Shown: piece after piece, positions 13,380 through 21,106 of the stretch
Position numbering within the stretch: position 1 is the stretch's first letter
Layout of the letters: every line of letters starts with the position of its first letter
Origin: DASSKW01 sp035701115
Lineage (GTDB): Bacteria; Pseudomonadota; Gammaproteobacteria; Natronospirales; REEB76
Direction of reading: 5' to 3'
Length of the DNA stretch: 22,317 nt
Assembly: GCA_035701115.1 (NCBI GenBank)
Contig: DASSOA010000049.1
Coordinates: 1 to 22,317 of the forward strand
Translations under genes and position numbers: made by a program
Notes under the pieces: generated by a model
Databases searched by the model: none
Told to the model about the DNA's origin: nothing
The model's input: the letters and a program-made list of their open reading frames with translations, nothing else

Positions 13380-14132
13380 ATGGACATTGCCACGCCGCCC
13401 GGCTATTCCAGGCTGGTCGCGCTGGATACCAGACAGCACCGGGGGCTCGGCGTGGTCGCGCGCCGGCACTGCTTTGCCGCGAACCTGACCGGCATCTATC
13501 TCGCGGCGGCGGAGTTCATTCAGGCCGCGCGCCACTATCCCATTGTGTTTGCGCACGACGGCACGGGCGACGAGTTCGTACCGCTCGCCGTCACCGGGCT
13601 CGAACAGGATATCAACCTCTTTGTCGGCGCCGACGGCGACTGGCAAGGCGACGTTTACATTCCCGCGTTTGTGCGCTGCTGGCCGTTTTACGGCGCGCGC
13701 ATTACCGACGGTCCGAAGCGCGGCGAACTGCTGATTTGCGTGGACGACACCGGCCTCGACACGAACGGTGAAGCATTGTTCGACCAGCACGGCAATCCCA
13801 CAGCATTGCTGAAATCCGCGCAGACCCTGATCGGGGAACTGGAAGCGGCGCGCAGCGCAACCCGGCAGCTGTGCCACGATCTCAGGGAGCTCGATCTTCT
13901 GATGCCGTTCGAGGCCCATGCGCTGCCAAAACAGGGACACGAGTGGCGCGTGCGCGGCATGTACCGCGTGGACGAGCCCCGGCTCAATGCACTCGATGCA
14001 GAAACGGTAAAACGCCTGATGAACAGCGGCGAACTGTCGCGCATCTATGCGCATCTGATGTCGCTCGACAATTTCAAATTCCTGATGGACCGCGCCGTGG
14101 CACGTCAATCTGCCACCGCCGTCAAACACTGA
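13380..14132 (+). CDS. SapC-family protein
   Basis: The 250-residue protein matches the SapC-like family. Landmarks in order are an N-terminal HRGLGVVARRHCFAANLTGIYLAAAEF, then ARHYPIVFAHDG, NLFVGADGDWQGDVYIPAFVRCWPF, and a central ICVDDTGLD turn. The C-terminal helical part includes ALLKSAQTLIGELEAAR and MSLDNFKFLMDRAVA. It has no signal peptide and no membrane segment, so it is probably cytoplasmic. The family is named after a Campylobacter surface-layer-associated protein, but its biochemical role is unknown. AGGGTAA lies before the ATG. The stop is only 16 bases before the sulfotransferase-like gene, so the two are almost certainly an operon. The 146 bases upstream contain no other gene. 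Confidence 0.88.
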   Translation: MDIATPPGYSRLVALDTRQHRGLGVVARRHCFAANLTGIYLAAAEFIQAARHYPIVFAHDGTGDEFVPLAVTGLEQDINLFVGADGDWQGDVYIPAFVRCWPFYGARITDGPKRGELLICVDDTGLDTNGEALFDQHGNPTALLKSAQTLIGELEAARSATRQLCHDLRELDLLMPFEAHALPKQGHEWRVRGMYRVDEPRLNALDAETVKRLMNSGELSRIYAHLMSLDNFKFLMDRAVARQSATAVKH

Positions 14133-14148
14133 ACCTGGAGAACCCGAC

Positions 14149-15237
14149 ATGGGCGTGGAAATCAAACTCACCGATTCGGAACTGCCGGTCTCGCCGGTGT
14201 TCGTGGATTTTCTGGCGCATATTGTCGGGAAGCGCGAGTTCTCGGGTGCCAACTGGCACGACCAGTTGAGCGAGGAACTCAGCAACGATCACGTGAAAGT
14301 GATGCAGCAGGCGCAGGAAAACGCGCAACGCATCATGGCATCGGAACAGGGTCAGCGTTACATCGCACGCGCCTATCAGCTGTTTCTGGCGCTGCTCACC
14401 GGTGACACCGATCAGATCCGCGACATCCAGTTCCGCTTTCATTTCGTCAACATCATCGGTGTGCCGCGCAACGGCGGATCGTATCTCACCATGGAAGCCT
14501 ATCGTGCACTGGGCTACGACGTGGACAAGGTGCCGAACGTGATCGCGCACGACGGCTTTCCCGAAGCCGGGCCGTTCCGTTTCCAGAAAGGTGCCAACAG
14601 CTGGGTCGCGAGCCTGCAGACCATGGCCGAATTCCTGACCATGGTGGAAATCTATTTCGGCAGGAACAAGCCGCATTACGGCAAGATCGTGGTGCCGAAG
14701 AAACTGCTCAAGGGCAGTTATGCCGGCGGCTTCTTCCACCAGATTCTCGGCGAATCGGTCGAGCACATTCTCACGGTGCGGCATCCGGTCACGTCGGCGA
14801 TCTCCGCGTATGAAAAATCCGGCGGCCTGCCGGAAGACGGCCTGTTCAAGGTGCGCGGCAACATCGAGGAATGGGTGCGGCGCGATCTCAGCTACACCAC
14901 CGGGCGCACGCTGGAAGAAATCACCGCAATGCCGTACTTCGACGCGTATCTTTATTACTGGGAGCAGTATCACTACTACGTCGCAACCACCGGCCTGTCC
15001 GCCAACCGCAACATCAACGTCGTCGCATACGGCCAGCAGCGCATGGAAGCGGTGTCGCGCAGCTTCCAGAACCGTTTCGAGAGCGGCCTGCAGCCGACCG
15101 AATTCAAGGTATTCGACAAACGTAACCGACATCCTGACTGGATCAAACAGGCGGAAACGGTGGTGAAGCGGGTCGCGGAAGTGTGGGACCGCGTGGGACT
15201 GAAATTTCCGTATCAGGAAATCATGGAAATCTGGTAA
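14149..15237 (+). CDS. Sulfotransferase-like protein (PAPS-binding fold)
   Basis: The 362-residue protein has two motifs of the PAPS-dependent sulfotransferase fold. The 5'-phosphosulfate loop candidate is IIGVPRNGGSYLT (103-114), a variant of the usual PRSGTT-type loop. The 3'-phosphate motif candidate is VRHPVTSAISAYEKSGG (210-226), with R211 and S219 in the expected places. The first 95 residues form an unusual helical N-terminal region (HVKVMQQAQENAQRIM, YIARAYQLFLALL) not normally seen in small sulfotransferases. There is no signal peptide or membrane segment, so sulfation would be cytoplasmic. TGGAG before the ATG supports the start. It follows the SapC gene by 16 bases and precedes a lipoprotein gene by 44. 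The acceptor is unknown. Confidence 0.82.
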   Translation: MGVEIKLTDSELPVSPVFVDFLAHIVGKREFSGANWHDQLSEELSNDHVKVMQQAQENAQRIMASEQGQRYIARAYQLFLALLTGDTDQIRDIQFRFHFVNIIGVPRNGGSYLTMEAYRALGYDVDKVPNVIAHDGFPEAGPFRFQKGANSWVASLQTMAEFLTMVEIYFGRNKPHYGKIVVPKKLLKGSYAGGFFHQILGESVEHILTVRHPVTSAISAYEKSGGLPEDGLFKVRGNIEEWVRRDLSYTTGRTLEEITAMPYFDAYLYYWEQYHYYVATTGLSANRNINVVAYGQQRMEAVSRSFQNRFESGLQPTEFKVFDKRNRHPDWIKQAETVVKRVAEVWDRVGLKFPYQEIMEIW

Positions 15238-15281
15238 ACCAATTCGGCATGGACGCAGAGCGATCAAGGGGGCAAACAACG

Positions 15282-16067
15282 ATGCGTTTAACAATGACGG
15301 CAGCACTGCTGCTGGCGCTGATTCTGCTCGGGGGCTGCGAATCCGTCAAACCCCGGGATCCGTGCGTGCCGCTCGGGATCGCAAACGGTCCTCCAGACGA
15401 AATCGAGGCGATGTATCTGACCTACGTCGCCGGCTGCGAAGTGGTCAGAGCAGCCACTGCACCGCTCATGCACCGGGGGTTGGGGGCGGGAACGGAAACG
15501 CTGCACGGCGAAGCCAGCTATGGCCGGTATCAATCTGCCGACACCATTTTCTCCGTGACGATGCCGGGACCGCTCGCCGGATTCGGGCATGCCGGGTATC
15601 ACATCGCAGAGCAATATCTGCCGCATGACGATTACGTGTATTTCACGATTCGCGATCCCGCCATGCCCAGCTACGCGATCAAGGTTACACCGGTGCTCGA
15701 TCGGGAATATGCGGCGTTAGGCATGGAGGAATACGCCGATCTGTCAATGCGGGATGCGCGCATGCAGCTAGAGCGTTACAGCGGTGCTGCACTCAGGTTG
15801 ATCAAAAGCCAACCATTGCAACTGGACGGCAAGCGGACCCTGTTCAGGGTCTACAGCCAGTCCCGGCCGGCCAATGGACCTGCACTTCCGCCTGCCATCT
15901 ACTACCTGGTGTATTTCATCAAACAGGACGACCGCGCCGCGATTCTCACCGTGATGTGGCCGAAAGCCTGCCCGCAATGTGAGCACGGCGGCGAACATGA
16001 CATTCGCAGCATGGACCCCGGTCTCAACGCGTTCGTCAGTTCGTTTGCAATGGGCATCAACGGCTGA
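15282..16067 (+). CDS. Lipoprotein of unknown function
   Basis: From the ATG at 15282, with AAGGGGG upstream, the protein has 261 residues. The frame is open back to 15183, but that part overlaps the preceding gene and hides the signal peptide. The signal ends in the lipobox LGGC with C19 lipidated. The mature domain is mixed alpha/beta with no family I recognise. It has further cysteines C28 and C52 and, near the C-terminus, C230-P-Q-C233 followed by H235 and H239. That cluster could bind metal or form disulfides. Codon use differs from the neighbours, with TTA, CTA, AGA, AGG and CCT codons that are scarce around it. It is co-directional with the SapC and sulfotransferase genes and may be part of the same unit. 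Confidence 0.8.
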   Translation: MRLTMTAALLLALILLGGCESVKPRDPCVPLGIANGPPDEIEAMYLTYVAGCEVVRAATAPLMHRGLGAGTETLHGEASYGRYQSADTIFSVTMPGPLAGFGHAGYHIAEQYLPHDDYVYFTIRDPAMPSYAIKVTPVLDREYAALGMEEYADLSMRDARMQLERYSGAALRLIKSQPLQLDGKRTLFRVYSQSRPANGPALPPAIYYLVYFIKQDDRAAILTVMWPKACPQCEHGGEHDIRSMDPGLNAFVSSFAMGING

Positions 16068-16082
16068 TGGATGAGAGCGTAA

Positions 16083-17039
16083 TCAAAACCGGAACGCGAG
16101 CAGGTACAGCAAGAGAATATTCACAACCAGCAGCATCAGGCCGGTCGGGATCTGTGCCTTGATCACGCCGTTGCGGTCGGGCAATTCCAGCAGCGCCGCC
16201 GGCACGATATTGAAATTCGCCGCCATCGGCGTCATCAGCGTGCCGCAGTAACCCGACAGCATGCCGATGGCGCCGACGATCGCCGGATTGCCGCCGTGCA
16301 GATGCACCAGCAGGGGCAGGCCGACTCCCGCCGTCATCACCGGAAATGCCGCGAAGGCATTGCCCATGATCATGGTGAAGAGCGCCATGCCGATGGCGTA
16401 CGCCGCGACCACGCCAAACGTCAGGTTGACCGGAATCATGTCCCTGACGAGCCCGCTGACCACATCGCCGACACCGGCGAGCGCGAACAGTGCACCCAGT
16501 GCCGCCAGCAATTGCGGCAGCACGACTACCGTGCCGACTGCTGTGGTCAGCCGGCGGCCTTCGTGCATCGAATCCCCGGCGCGCTGTTTCAACAGCCACA
16601 GCGCTGCGATTACTGCGATCAACACCGACAGACCCAGCGACACCAGCGTGACATCGCGACTGGCCACCAGCGGCGTGCCACGAATGCTGATCTTGTCGAG
16701 GGTCAACGTTCCTGCAAATGTGACCAGCGGAATCAGCAGCGCCGGCACCAGCAGGCGGTTGCCGAATCGTTCGGCGCTTGCGCGGCGTTGCGTTTCGTCA
16801 ACGGAATGCACATCGCTGCGCTTGAGATCTTTCCACCCGGTGACCAGCACCATCGCGATTACCAGGCAGCCGGTCACAAAGGACGGCAGTACCGAGCCGA
16901 ACAGAAAGGTGACGCCGTAAATGCCCCAGAAGATCAATTTGCGCACACGTTGGCTGTTGTTGCGGTCCAGAAACTCGAGCACCGCGATGGCGGAGAACAG
17001 CAGCCCGGCGAGAATGTAAACGGACTGCAGACCAATCAT
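16083..17039 (-). CDS. DUF979-family membrane permease subunit
   Basis: The 318-residue polytopic protein matches DUF979. It opens with a membrane helix (QSVYILAGLLFSAIAVLEF), a FWGIYGVTFLFGSVLP segment and a LVIAMVLVTGWKDLK turn. Later it has conserved glycine-rich helices (MIMGNAFAAFPVMTAGVG, GMLSGYCGTLMTPMAANFNIVPAALLEL) reminiscent of the discontinuous helices of ion-coupled anion transporters. It ends in a hydrophobic helix. DUF979 proteins nearly always pair with DUF969 proteins, as here, sharing an ATGA overlap at 17036-17039. From memory, such pairs occur near pyroglutamyl-peptidase and 5-oxoprolinase genes, suggesting 5-oxoproline uptake; neither gene is in this window. It is the last gene of its operon and converges on the lipoprotein gene across 15 bases. 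Confidence 0.9.
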   Translation of the reverse strand: MIGLQSVYILAGLLFSAIAVLEFLDRNNSQRVRKLIFWGIYGVTFLFGSVLPSFVTGCLVIAMVLVTGWKDLKRSDVHSVDETQRRASAERFGNRLLVPALLIPLVTFAGTLTLDKISIRGTPLVASRDVTLVSLGLSVLIAVIAALWLLKQRAGDSMHEGRRLTTAVGTVVVLPQLLAALGALFALAGVGDVVSGLVRDMIPVNLTFGVVAAYAIGMALFTMIMGNAFAAFPVMTAGVGLPLLVHLHGGNPAIVGAIGMLSGYCGTLMTPMAANFNIVPAALLELPDRNGVIKAQIPTGLMLLVVNILLLYLLAFRF

Positions 17040-17713
17040 TTGCCGGCGCCGCGCAGTTGTTTATTCAGACGCCGGTCGAGCAACAGGAGCCGCGTGGCGT
17101 GAATCACGAACACGGCGACCGCCGTGGGAATGGCCCACATGGCGATGGTGAGCGGTTGCAGCTCAAAGCCGTTCTGCTGCAGAAAACCCTTGATGAGCAG
17201 CACCGAACCCATCGCGAGAAAAATATCCTCGCCGAAAAACACGCCGATATTGTCCACACCGGCAGCGTGTGCGCGGATCAGGTAGCGGGTTTGTTCCGGC
17301 AAGGCACCGTAGCGGGTTTCCGCGGCGGCTTCCGCCATCGGCGCGATCAGCGGACGGACCATCTGTGCCTGTCCGCCGAGCGCGTTCAGACCGATGCTCG
17401 CGGTGAGTTGACGGATGACTAGATACAGCAACAGCACGCGCCCGGTGGTGGCGCCGTGTACGCGGCCGATGAGTTGTTGCGCGCGCTCCTTGAGACCGCC
17501 GCGTTCCAGCAGCCCGATCACCGGCAGCGTCAGCCACACCAGGCCGATGTAGCGGTTTTCCGTAAACGCGCGACCGAATTCACTGACGATGGCAACGGGA
17601 TCGAGCCCGCCGGCCACGCCCGTCGCGATACCGGCGACCGTGACGACCAGCAACGGATTGATGCGCAGCGCAAAGCCGACAACGACGACGGCCACTCCGA
17701 TCAGTGTCAGCAT
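17036..17713 (-). CDS. DUF969-family membrane permease subunit
   Basis: The 225-residue polytopic protein matches DUF969. It has an N-terminal helix (LIGVAVVVVGFALRINPLLVVTVAGIATGVAGG), the segment YIGLVWLTLPVIGLLERGGL, RQLTASIGLNALGGQAQMVRPLIAPMAEAAAE, and HAAGVDNIGVFFGEDIFLAMGSVLL. The charged residues in that last motif are strongly conserved-looking and probably line the transport path. It forms the partner of the DUF979 protein downstream. Its ATG shares one base with the stop of the SDR gene (TAATG) and its stop overlaps the DUF979 start, so all three genes are translationally coupled. A solute transporter is the likely function; the substrate is inferred only from remembered family context. 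Confidence 0.9.
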   Translation of the reverse strand: MLTLIGVAVVVVGFALRINPLLVVTVAGIATGVAGGLDPVAIVSEFGRAFTENRYIGLVWLTLPVIGLLERGGLKERAQQLIGRVHGATTGRVLLLYLVIRQLTASIGLNALGGQAQMVRPLIAPMAEAAAETRYGALPEQTRYLIRAHAAGVDNIGVFFGEDIFLAMGSVLLIKGFLQQNGFELQPLTIAMWAIPTAVAVFVIHATRLLLLDRRLNKQLRGAGK

Positions 17714-18606
17714 TATCCGGTCTCCTTCTGCGAGCGGCGTGCACTCAGCGACGCGGCGATGCCCTGGCGGGCATCCGGATAATGCAGGGTGATATCGAGT
17801 TCGCGCAACAGTTTGTCGTTGCGGATGCGCTTCGATTCGCGCAGAAAGCTCATCAGACCGGGATCAATACGCGATTCGGCTGCCTGCATGGAGATCATGG
17901 GTGGCGCCGGCAGGCCGGACAGTTCCGCGAGCAGCAGCAGGTAATCGGTGAAGCGCAGCGGGTTGCCGTCGCTGACGTTGTAGACGCTGTTGTCCGGTGC
18001 AGCATCCATTGCTTTCACGCAGATGCGCGCCAGATCGTCCACGTGGATGCGATTGGAGTAACCGCTGGCATCGGGGTGCACCGCCGGCATGCCGGCGCGC
18101 AACCGTTCGAGTGGCAGTCGCCCCGGACCGTAAATGGCGGCGACACGCAGGATGAGCCAGGGAACACGGTGCCGCCCGCACCACTCGCGCAGACTGGATT
18201 CGGCGGCCACGCGACGTTGTGCGCGCGGAGCGACCGGGTTCAGCGGCGCGGTTTCGTCAATCCAGTCACCGTTGCAGTCACCGTATACGCCGGTGGTACT
18301 TATATAGAGTATGCGTGCCGGCAGGCCGTTCCGTTCCAGCAATGCAAGCGCGTTCTGCAAACGCGAATCACCTTCTCCGTGCGCGGGTGGCGGCGCCAGA
18401 TAGAAGACACAGGCCGCGCGCGACGGAAGGTTGACCGCGGCAGGTGGGCGATCGAGATCGAGCAGGCAGACTTCGATGTCCAACTCGCGCAGCGCACGAG
18501 CGCTGGCTTCATGTCGCACCACGCCGGTAACCGCGTTATCCTGTTCACGATACAAACGCGCCACACGCCGCCCGGTATCGCCGCAACCGAAGATCAGAAC
18601 CTGCAT
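17713..18606 (-). CDS. Atypical SDR / NAD-dependent epimerase-like protein (YeeZ-type)
   Basis: From the ATG at 18606 the protein has 297 residues; the frame is open to a TTG at 18636 that is less likely. The Rossmann motif is G7-C-G9-D-T-G12 after an MQVLIF strand. YISTTGVYGD (101-110) is the typical SDR serine/threonine strand, and ILRVAAIYGPGRLPLERL and NRIHVDDLARICVKAM are extended-SDR landmarks. The catalytic YxxxK is not seen: the region after PLNPV reads APRAQRRVAAE (126-136), without Tyr or Lys. It therefore probably binds NAD(P) without standard oxidoreductase chemistry, as in YeeZ-like proteins. It heads the SDR-DUF969-DUF979 operon. The divergent region to the next gene is 62 bases. 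Confidence 0.88.
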   Translation of the reverse strand: MQVLIFGCGDTGRRVARLYREQDNAVTGVVRHEASARALRELDIEVCLLDLDRPPAAVNLPSRAACVFYLAPPPAHGEGDSRLQNALALLERNGLPARILYISTTGVYGDCNGDWIDETAPLNPVAPRAQRRVAAESSLREWCGRHRVPWLILRVAAIYGPGRLPLERLRAGMPAVHPDASGYSNRIHVDDLARICVKAMDAAPDNSVYNVSDGNPLRFTDYLLLLAELSGLPAPPMISMQAAESRIDPGLMSFLRESKRIRNDKLLRELDITLHYPDARQGIAASLSARRSQKETG

Positions 18607-18668
18607 GGTGTATCGGGATCCACTTTCAGACGACAACCGGAACGCATTCTAGCGGCTGCCACTCGCCA

Positions 18669-19718
18669 ATGTCCTTCAAGGTAAAACTCATGCCCAGCGG
18701 CCGGACCTTCACGGTGGCTGGCGATGAACCGGTGCTGACAGCCGCGCGCCGTCAGGGTATCCAGTTGCCGTTTGGCTGCCGCACCGGCAGTTGCGGCACC
18801 TGTCGCGCACATGTGATTTCCGGTTCGATCGCGTATCCGGACGGTCCGCCGCTGGCGTTGACCGCGATGGAGGCGCGTCAGGGCGAGGCCTTGCTGTGTC
18901 GCGCCGTACCGTGCGCCGACCTTGTGGTGGACGCACAGGAAATTGGTGCCATGGCGGCACTGAAGGTGCGCTCGTTTCCGTGCCGAATCGAACGCATGAT
19001 GCCGCTCGCGCACGACGTCATGGCGGTGTATCTGAAATTGCCACCCGTGTCGCGGCTCGGGTTTCTGCCCGGCCAGTATGTGGATGTCCTGATGGCAGAC
19101 GGGCACCGGCGCAGTTTTTCGCTGGCCAATCCGCCCCATGACAACAGGCTGCTGGAATTGCATGTGCGGCACGTGCCGGGCGGCCAGTTCACCACCGACG
19201 TGTTCGAGAAGCTGCACGAAGGCGCCTTGCTGAAACTGCAGGGGCCGCTGGGGCGCTACTTTCTGCGCGAGGACTCCAGCCGCCCGATCCTGATGGTCGC
19301 GGGCGGCACGGGGTTTGCCCCGATCAAGTCCATGTTGCGGCACCTTTGGGAGCGCGGCGGCTCGCGGCCGGTCATCTTCTACTGGGGCGCGCGTGCCGCC
19401 CGCGACCTCTACGCCGACGCATGGGTCCGTGAAGGGGCCGCGTCCCACCCGGATTTCCGCTATATCCCGGTGCTGTCGGAGCCGCGCCCGGAAGACCACT
19501 GGACCGGGCGGACCGGCTGGGTTCACGACGCGGTCCTGGCCGATCACCCGGATCTGGCCGGTTTCGACATTTATCTCAGCGGGCCGCCCCCCATGGTGGC
19601 GGCGGCCGGCCGCGCCTTTCCGCCCCACGGCGCCGACCGGCAGCACATGTTTTCGGACGCATTCGATTTTGCGCCGGAAATCCGTGCCGCCCTCGAAAAG
19701 GGCACCGGCGCCGACTGA
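18669..19718 (+). CDS. Ferredoxin-domain NAD(P)H:flavin reductase (CDP-6-deoxy-delta-3,4-glucoseen reductase-like)
   Basis: The 349-residue protein has a plant-type [2Fe-2S] ferredoxin domain at 1-95, with C37, C42, C45 and C77 in the CxxxxCxxC...C arrangement (CRTGSCGTC and LLC). A ferredoxin-NADP reductase-like module follows. Its flavin-binding motif RRSFSLANPP is at 147-156 and GGQFTTDVF at 171-179. The nucleotide-binding motif is VAGGTGFAPI (210-219), with a YLSGPPPMV turn near the C-terminus. Electrons would pass from NAD(P)H via flavin to the iron-sulfur cluster and on to an unknown acceptor. The layout is that of reductases annotated as CDP-6-deoxy-glucoseen reductase and of some oxygenase reductases. 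No deoxysugar genes or oxygenase subunits lie nearby, so the specific name should not be trusted. Confidence 0.88.
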   Translation: MSFKVKLMPSGRTFTVAGDEPVLTAARRQGIQLPFGCRTGSCGTCRAHVISGSIAYPDGPPLALTAMEARQGEALLCRAVPCADLVVDAQEIGAMAALKVRSFPCRIERMMPLAHDVMAVYLKLPPVSRLGFLPGQYVDVLMADGHRRSFSLANPPHDNRLLELHVRHVPGGQFTTDVFEKLHEGALLKLQGPLGRYFLREDSSRPILMVAGGTGFAPIKSMLRHLWERGGSRPVIFYWGARAARDLYADAWVREGAASHPDFRYIPVLSEPRPEDHWTGRTGWVHDAVLADHPDLAGFDIYLSGPPPMVAAAGRAFPPHGADRQHMFSDAFDFAPEIRAALEKGTGAD

Positions 19719-19741
19719 AGCGGCCCGGAGAATCCGCCCCA

Positions 19742-19770
19742 CTGAATCGGATAGTGCCTTCGGGTATCAT
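19742..19770 (+). promoter_or_regulatory. Candidate promoter upstream of gcdH
   Basis: CTGAAT (19742-19747) and TATCAT (19765-19770) are 17 bases apart. The -10 matches five of six consensus positions; the -35 matches three. Transcription would start around 19777, just before a hairpin, leaving a leader of about 130 bases. Confidence 0.35.
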
Positions 19771-19782
19771 ATGCGCCCTGAT

Positions 19783-19809
19783 TTTGCGGCCTCCGGCCGC
19801 AAATTCTTT
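19783..19809 (+). terminator. Hairpin followed by a T-rich tract between reductase and gcdH genes
   Basis: TTTGCGGCC (19783-19791) and GGCCGCAAA (19795-19803) pair perfectly over 9 bp around TCC, followed by TTCTTT. It fits an intrinsic terminator for the upstream reductase gene. Because a candidate promoter ends just before it, it may instead be a structured leader of gcdH. Confidence 0.55.
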
Positions 19810-19907
19810 AGGGCATCCCGAAAACTGCCGAAGCCCGGGACGCCGATTTTTCTGAACACACACGCACTGCGCTGCCGGGGAGGCGGACGCGGCGCCGGAG
19901 AGACCCT

Positions 19908-21071
19908 GTGGAAGCCCTCAATCCCGTCGATTTCTACAACGTCCGCGACCTGTTGAGCGAAGAAGAACGCATGGTGCAGGACACCGTGGCGCGCTTCGTG
20001 GACGACAAGGTGCTGCCGATCATCGGCGAATGCTTCGAACACAACCGCTTTCCGAAAGAACTGGTGCCGGAATTTGCCGCGCTGGGCCTGCTTGGCAGCT
20101 CGATCGAAGGTTACGACTGCGCCGGTCTGAACGGCGTGTCGTACGGACTCATCTGTCAGGAACTGGAGCGCGGCGATTCGGGTATCCGCAGCTTCGTGTC
20201 GGTGCAGTCGAGCCTGGTGATGTATCCGATCTATTCCTACGGCTCCGAAGCGCAGAAGCAGCGCTGGTTGCCGGCGATGGCCAAGGGGGAAGCGATCGGC
20301 TGCTTCGGCCTCACCGAACCGCACGGCGGCTCCGATCCGTCCAACATGAAGACGGTGGCAAAAAAGAAAGGCAGCGACTGGGTGCTGAACGGCGCCAAGA
20401 TGTGGATCACCAACGGTACGCTCGCCGACGTTGCCGTGGTGTGGGCACAGACCGAAGACGGCATCCGCGGTTTCCTGGTCGAGAAGGGCATGAAAGGTTT
20501 CGATGCACCGGAAGTGCATCACAAGATGTCGCTGCGCGCGTCGGTGACCTCCGCGCTGTATTTCGACGATGTGCACATCCCCGCTGAAAACATGCTGCCG
20601 GGCGTGAAGGGCTTGAAAGGTCCGCTGTCGTGTCTGACACAGGCGCGCTACGGAATCACCTGGGGTGCGATCGGTGCCGCGCAGGCCTGTCTGACCGAAG
20701 TGCTGAATTACACCAGGGATCGTACGCTGTTCGGCCGTCCGCTCAATCACAATCAGCTCGCACAACTGCGCATGGCGGAAATGGTGCGCAAGATCACCGG
20801 CGCGCAACTGATGTCGCTGCAACTGGGACGTTTGAAAGACGCCGGCAAAATGCAGCCGGCGCAGGTGTCGCTCGCAAAATGGAACAATTGCCGCATGGCG
20901 ATTGATATCGCGCGCGATGCACGCGATCTGCTGGGCGGCGCCGGCATCACCACCGAGTTCTGCCCGATCCGGCATGCACTGAATCTGGAATCGGTGATCA
21001 CCTACGAAGGCACGGAGTCCGTGCATCAGCTGGTGATCGGCAAGGAAATCACCGGCGTCAACGCGTTCTGA
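19908..21071 (+). CDS. gcdH: Glutaryl-CoA dehydrogenase
   Basis: The 387-residue flavoprotein has the acyl-CoA dehydrogenase fold: an N-terminal helical domain, FGLTEPHGGSDPSNMKT and MWITNG flavin-contact motifs, and a C-terminal helical domain. Glutaryl-CoA-specific features are R94 in SGIRSFVSVQSSLVMYPIYSYGS, equivalent to the arginine that binds the glutaryl carboxylate, and the end TYEGTESVHQLVIGKEITGVNAF. E367 in YEGT is the catalytic base. The enzyme oxidises and decarboxylates glutaryl-CoA to crotonyl-CoA in lysine, tryptophan and glutarate breakdown. The start is a GTG at 19908 with GGAG seven bases upstream. The GST gene follows after 35 bases and an E1 dehydrogenase gene after that, so the three may be co-transcribed. 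Confidence 0.95.
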   Translation: MEALNPVDFYNVRDLLSEEERMVQDTVARFVDDKVLPIIGECFEHNRFPKELVPEFAALGLLGSSIEGYDCAGLNGVSYGLICQELERGDSGIRSFVSVQSSLVMYPIYSYGSEAQKQRWLPAMAKGEAIGCFGLTEPHGGSDPSNMKTVAKKKGSDWVLNGAKMWITNGTLADVAVVWAQTEDGIRGFLVEKGMKGFDAPEVHHKMSLRASVTSALYFDDVHIPAENMLPGVKGLKGPLSCLTQARYGITWGAIGAAQACLTEVLNYTRDRTLFGRPLNHNQLAQLRMAEMVRKITGAQLMSLQLGRLKDAGKMQPAQVSLAKWNNCRMAIDIARDARDLLGGAGITTEFCPIRHALNLESVITYEGTESVHQLVIGKEITGVNAF

Positions 21072-21106
21072 CAGGTTTCGGCACCCCGCGACAGGCGCAA
21101 ACAGAA

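Noticed and set aside
14122..15306. 394-codon minus-strand open frame opposite the sulfotransferase-like gene
   Set aside because: High GC content keeps the opposite strand open. The translated protein has no family features, while the plus-strand product has sulfotransferase motifs.
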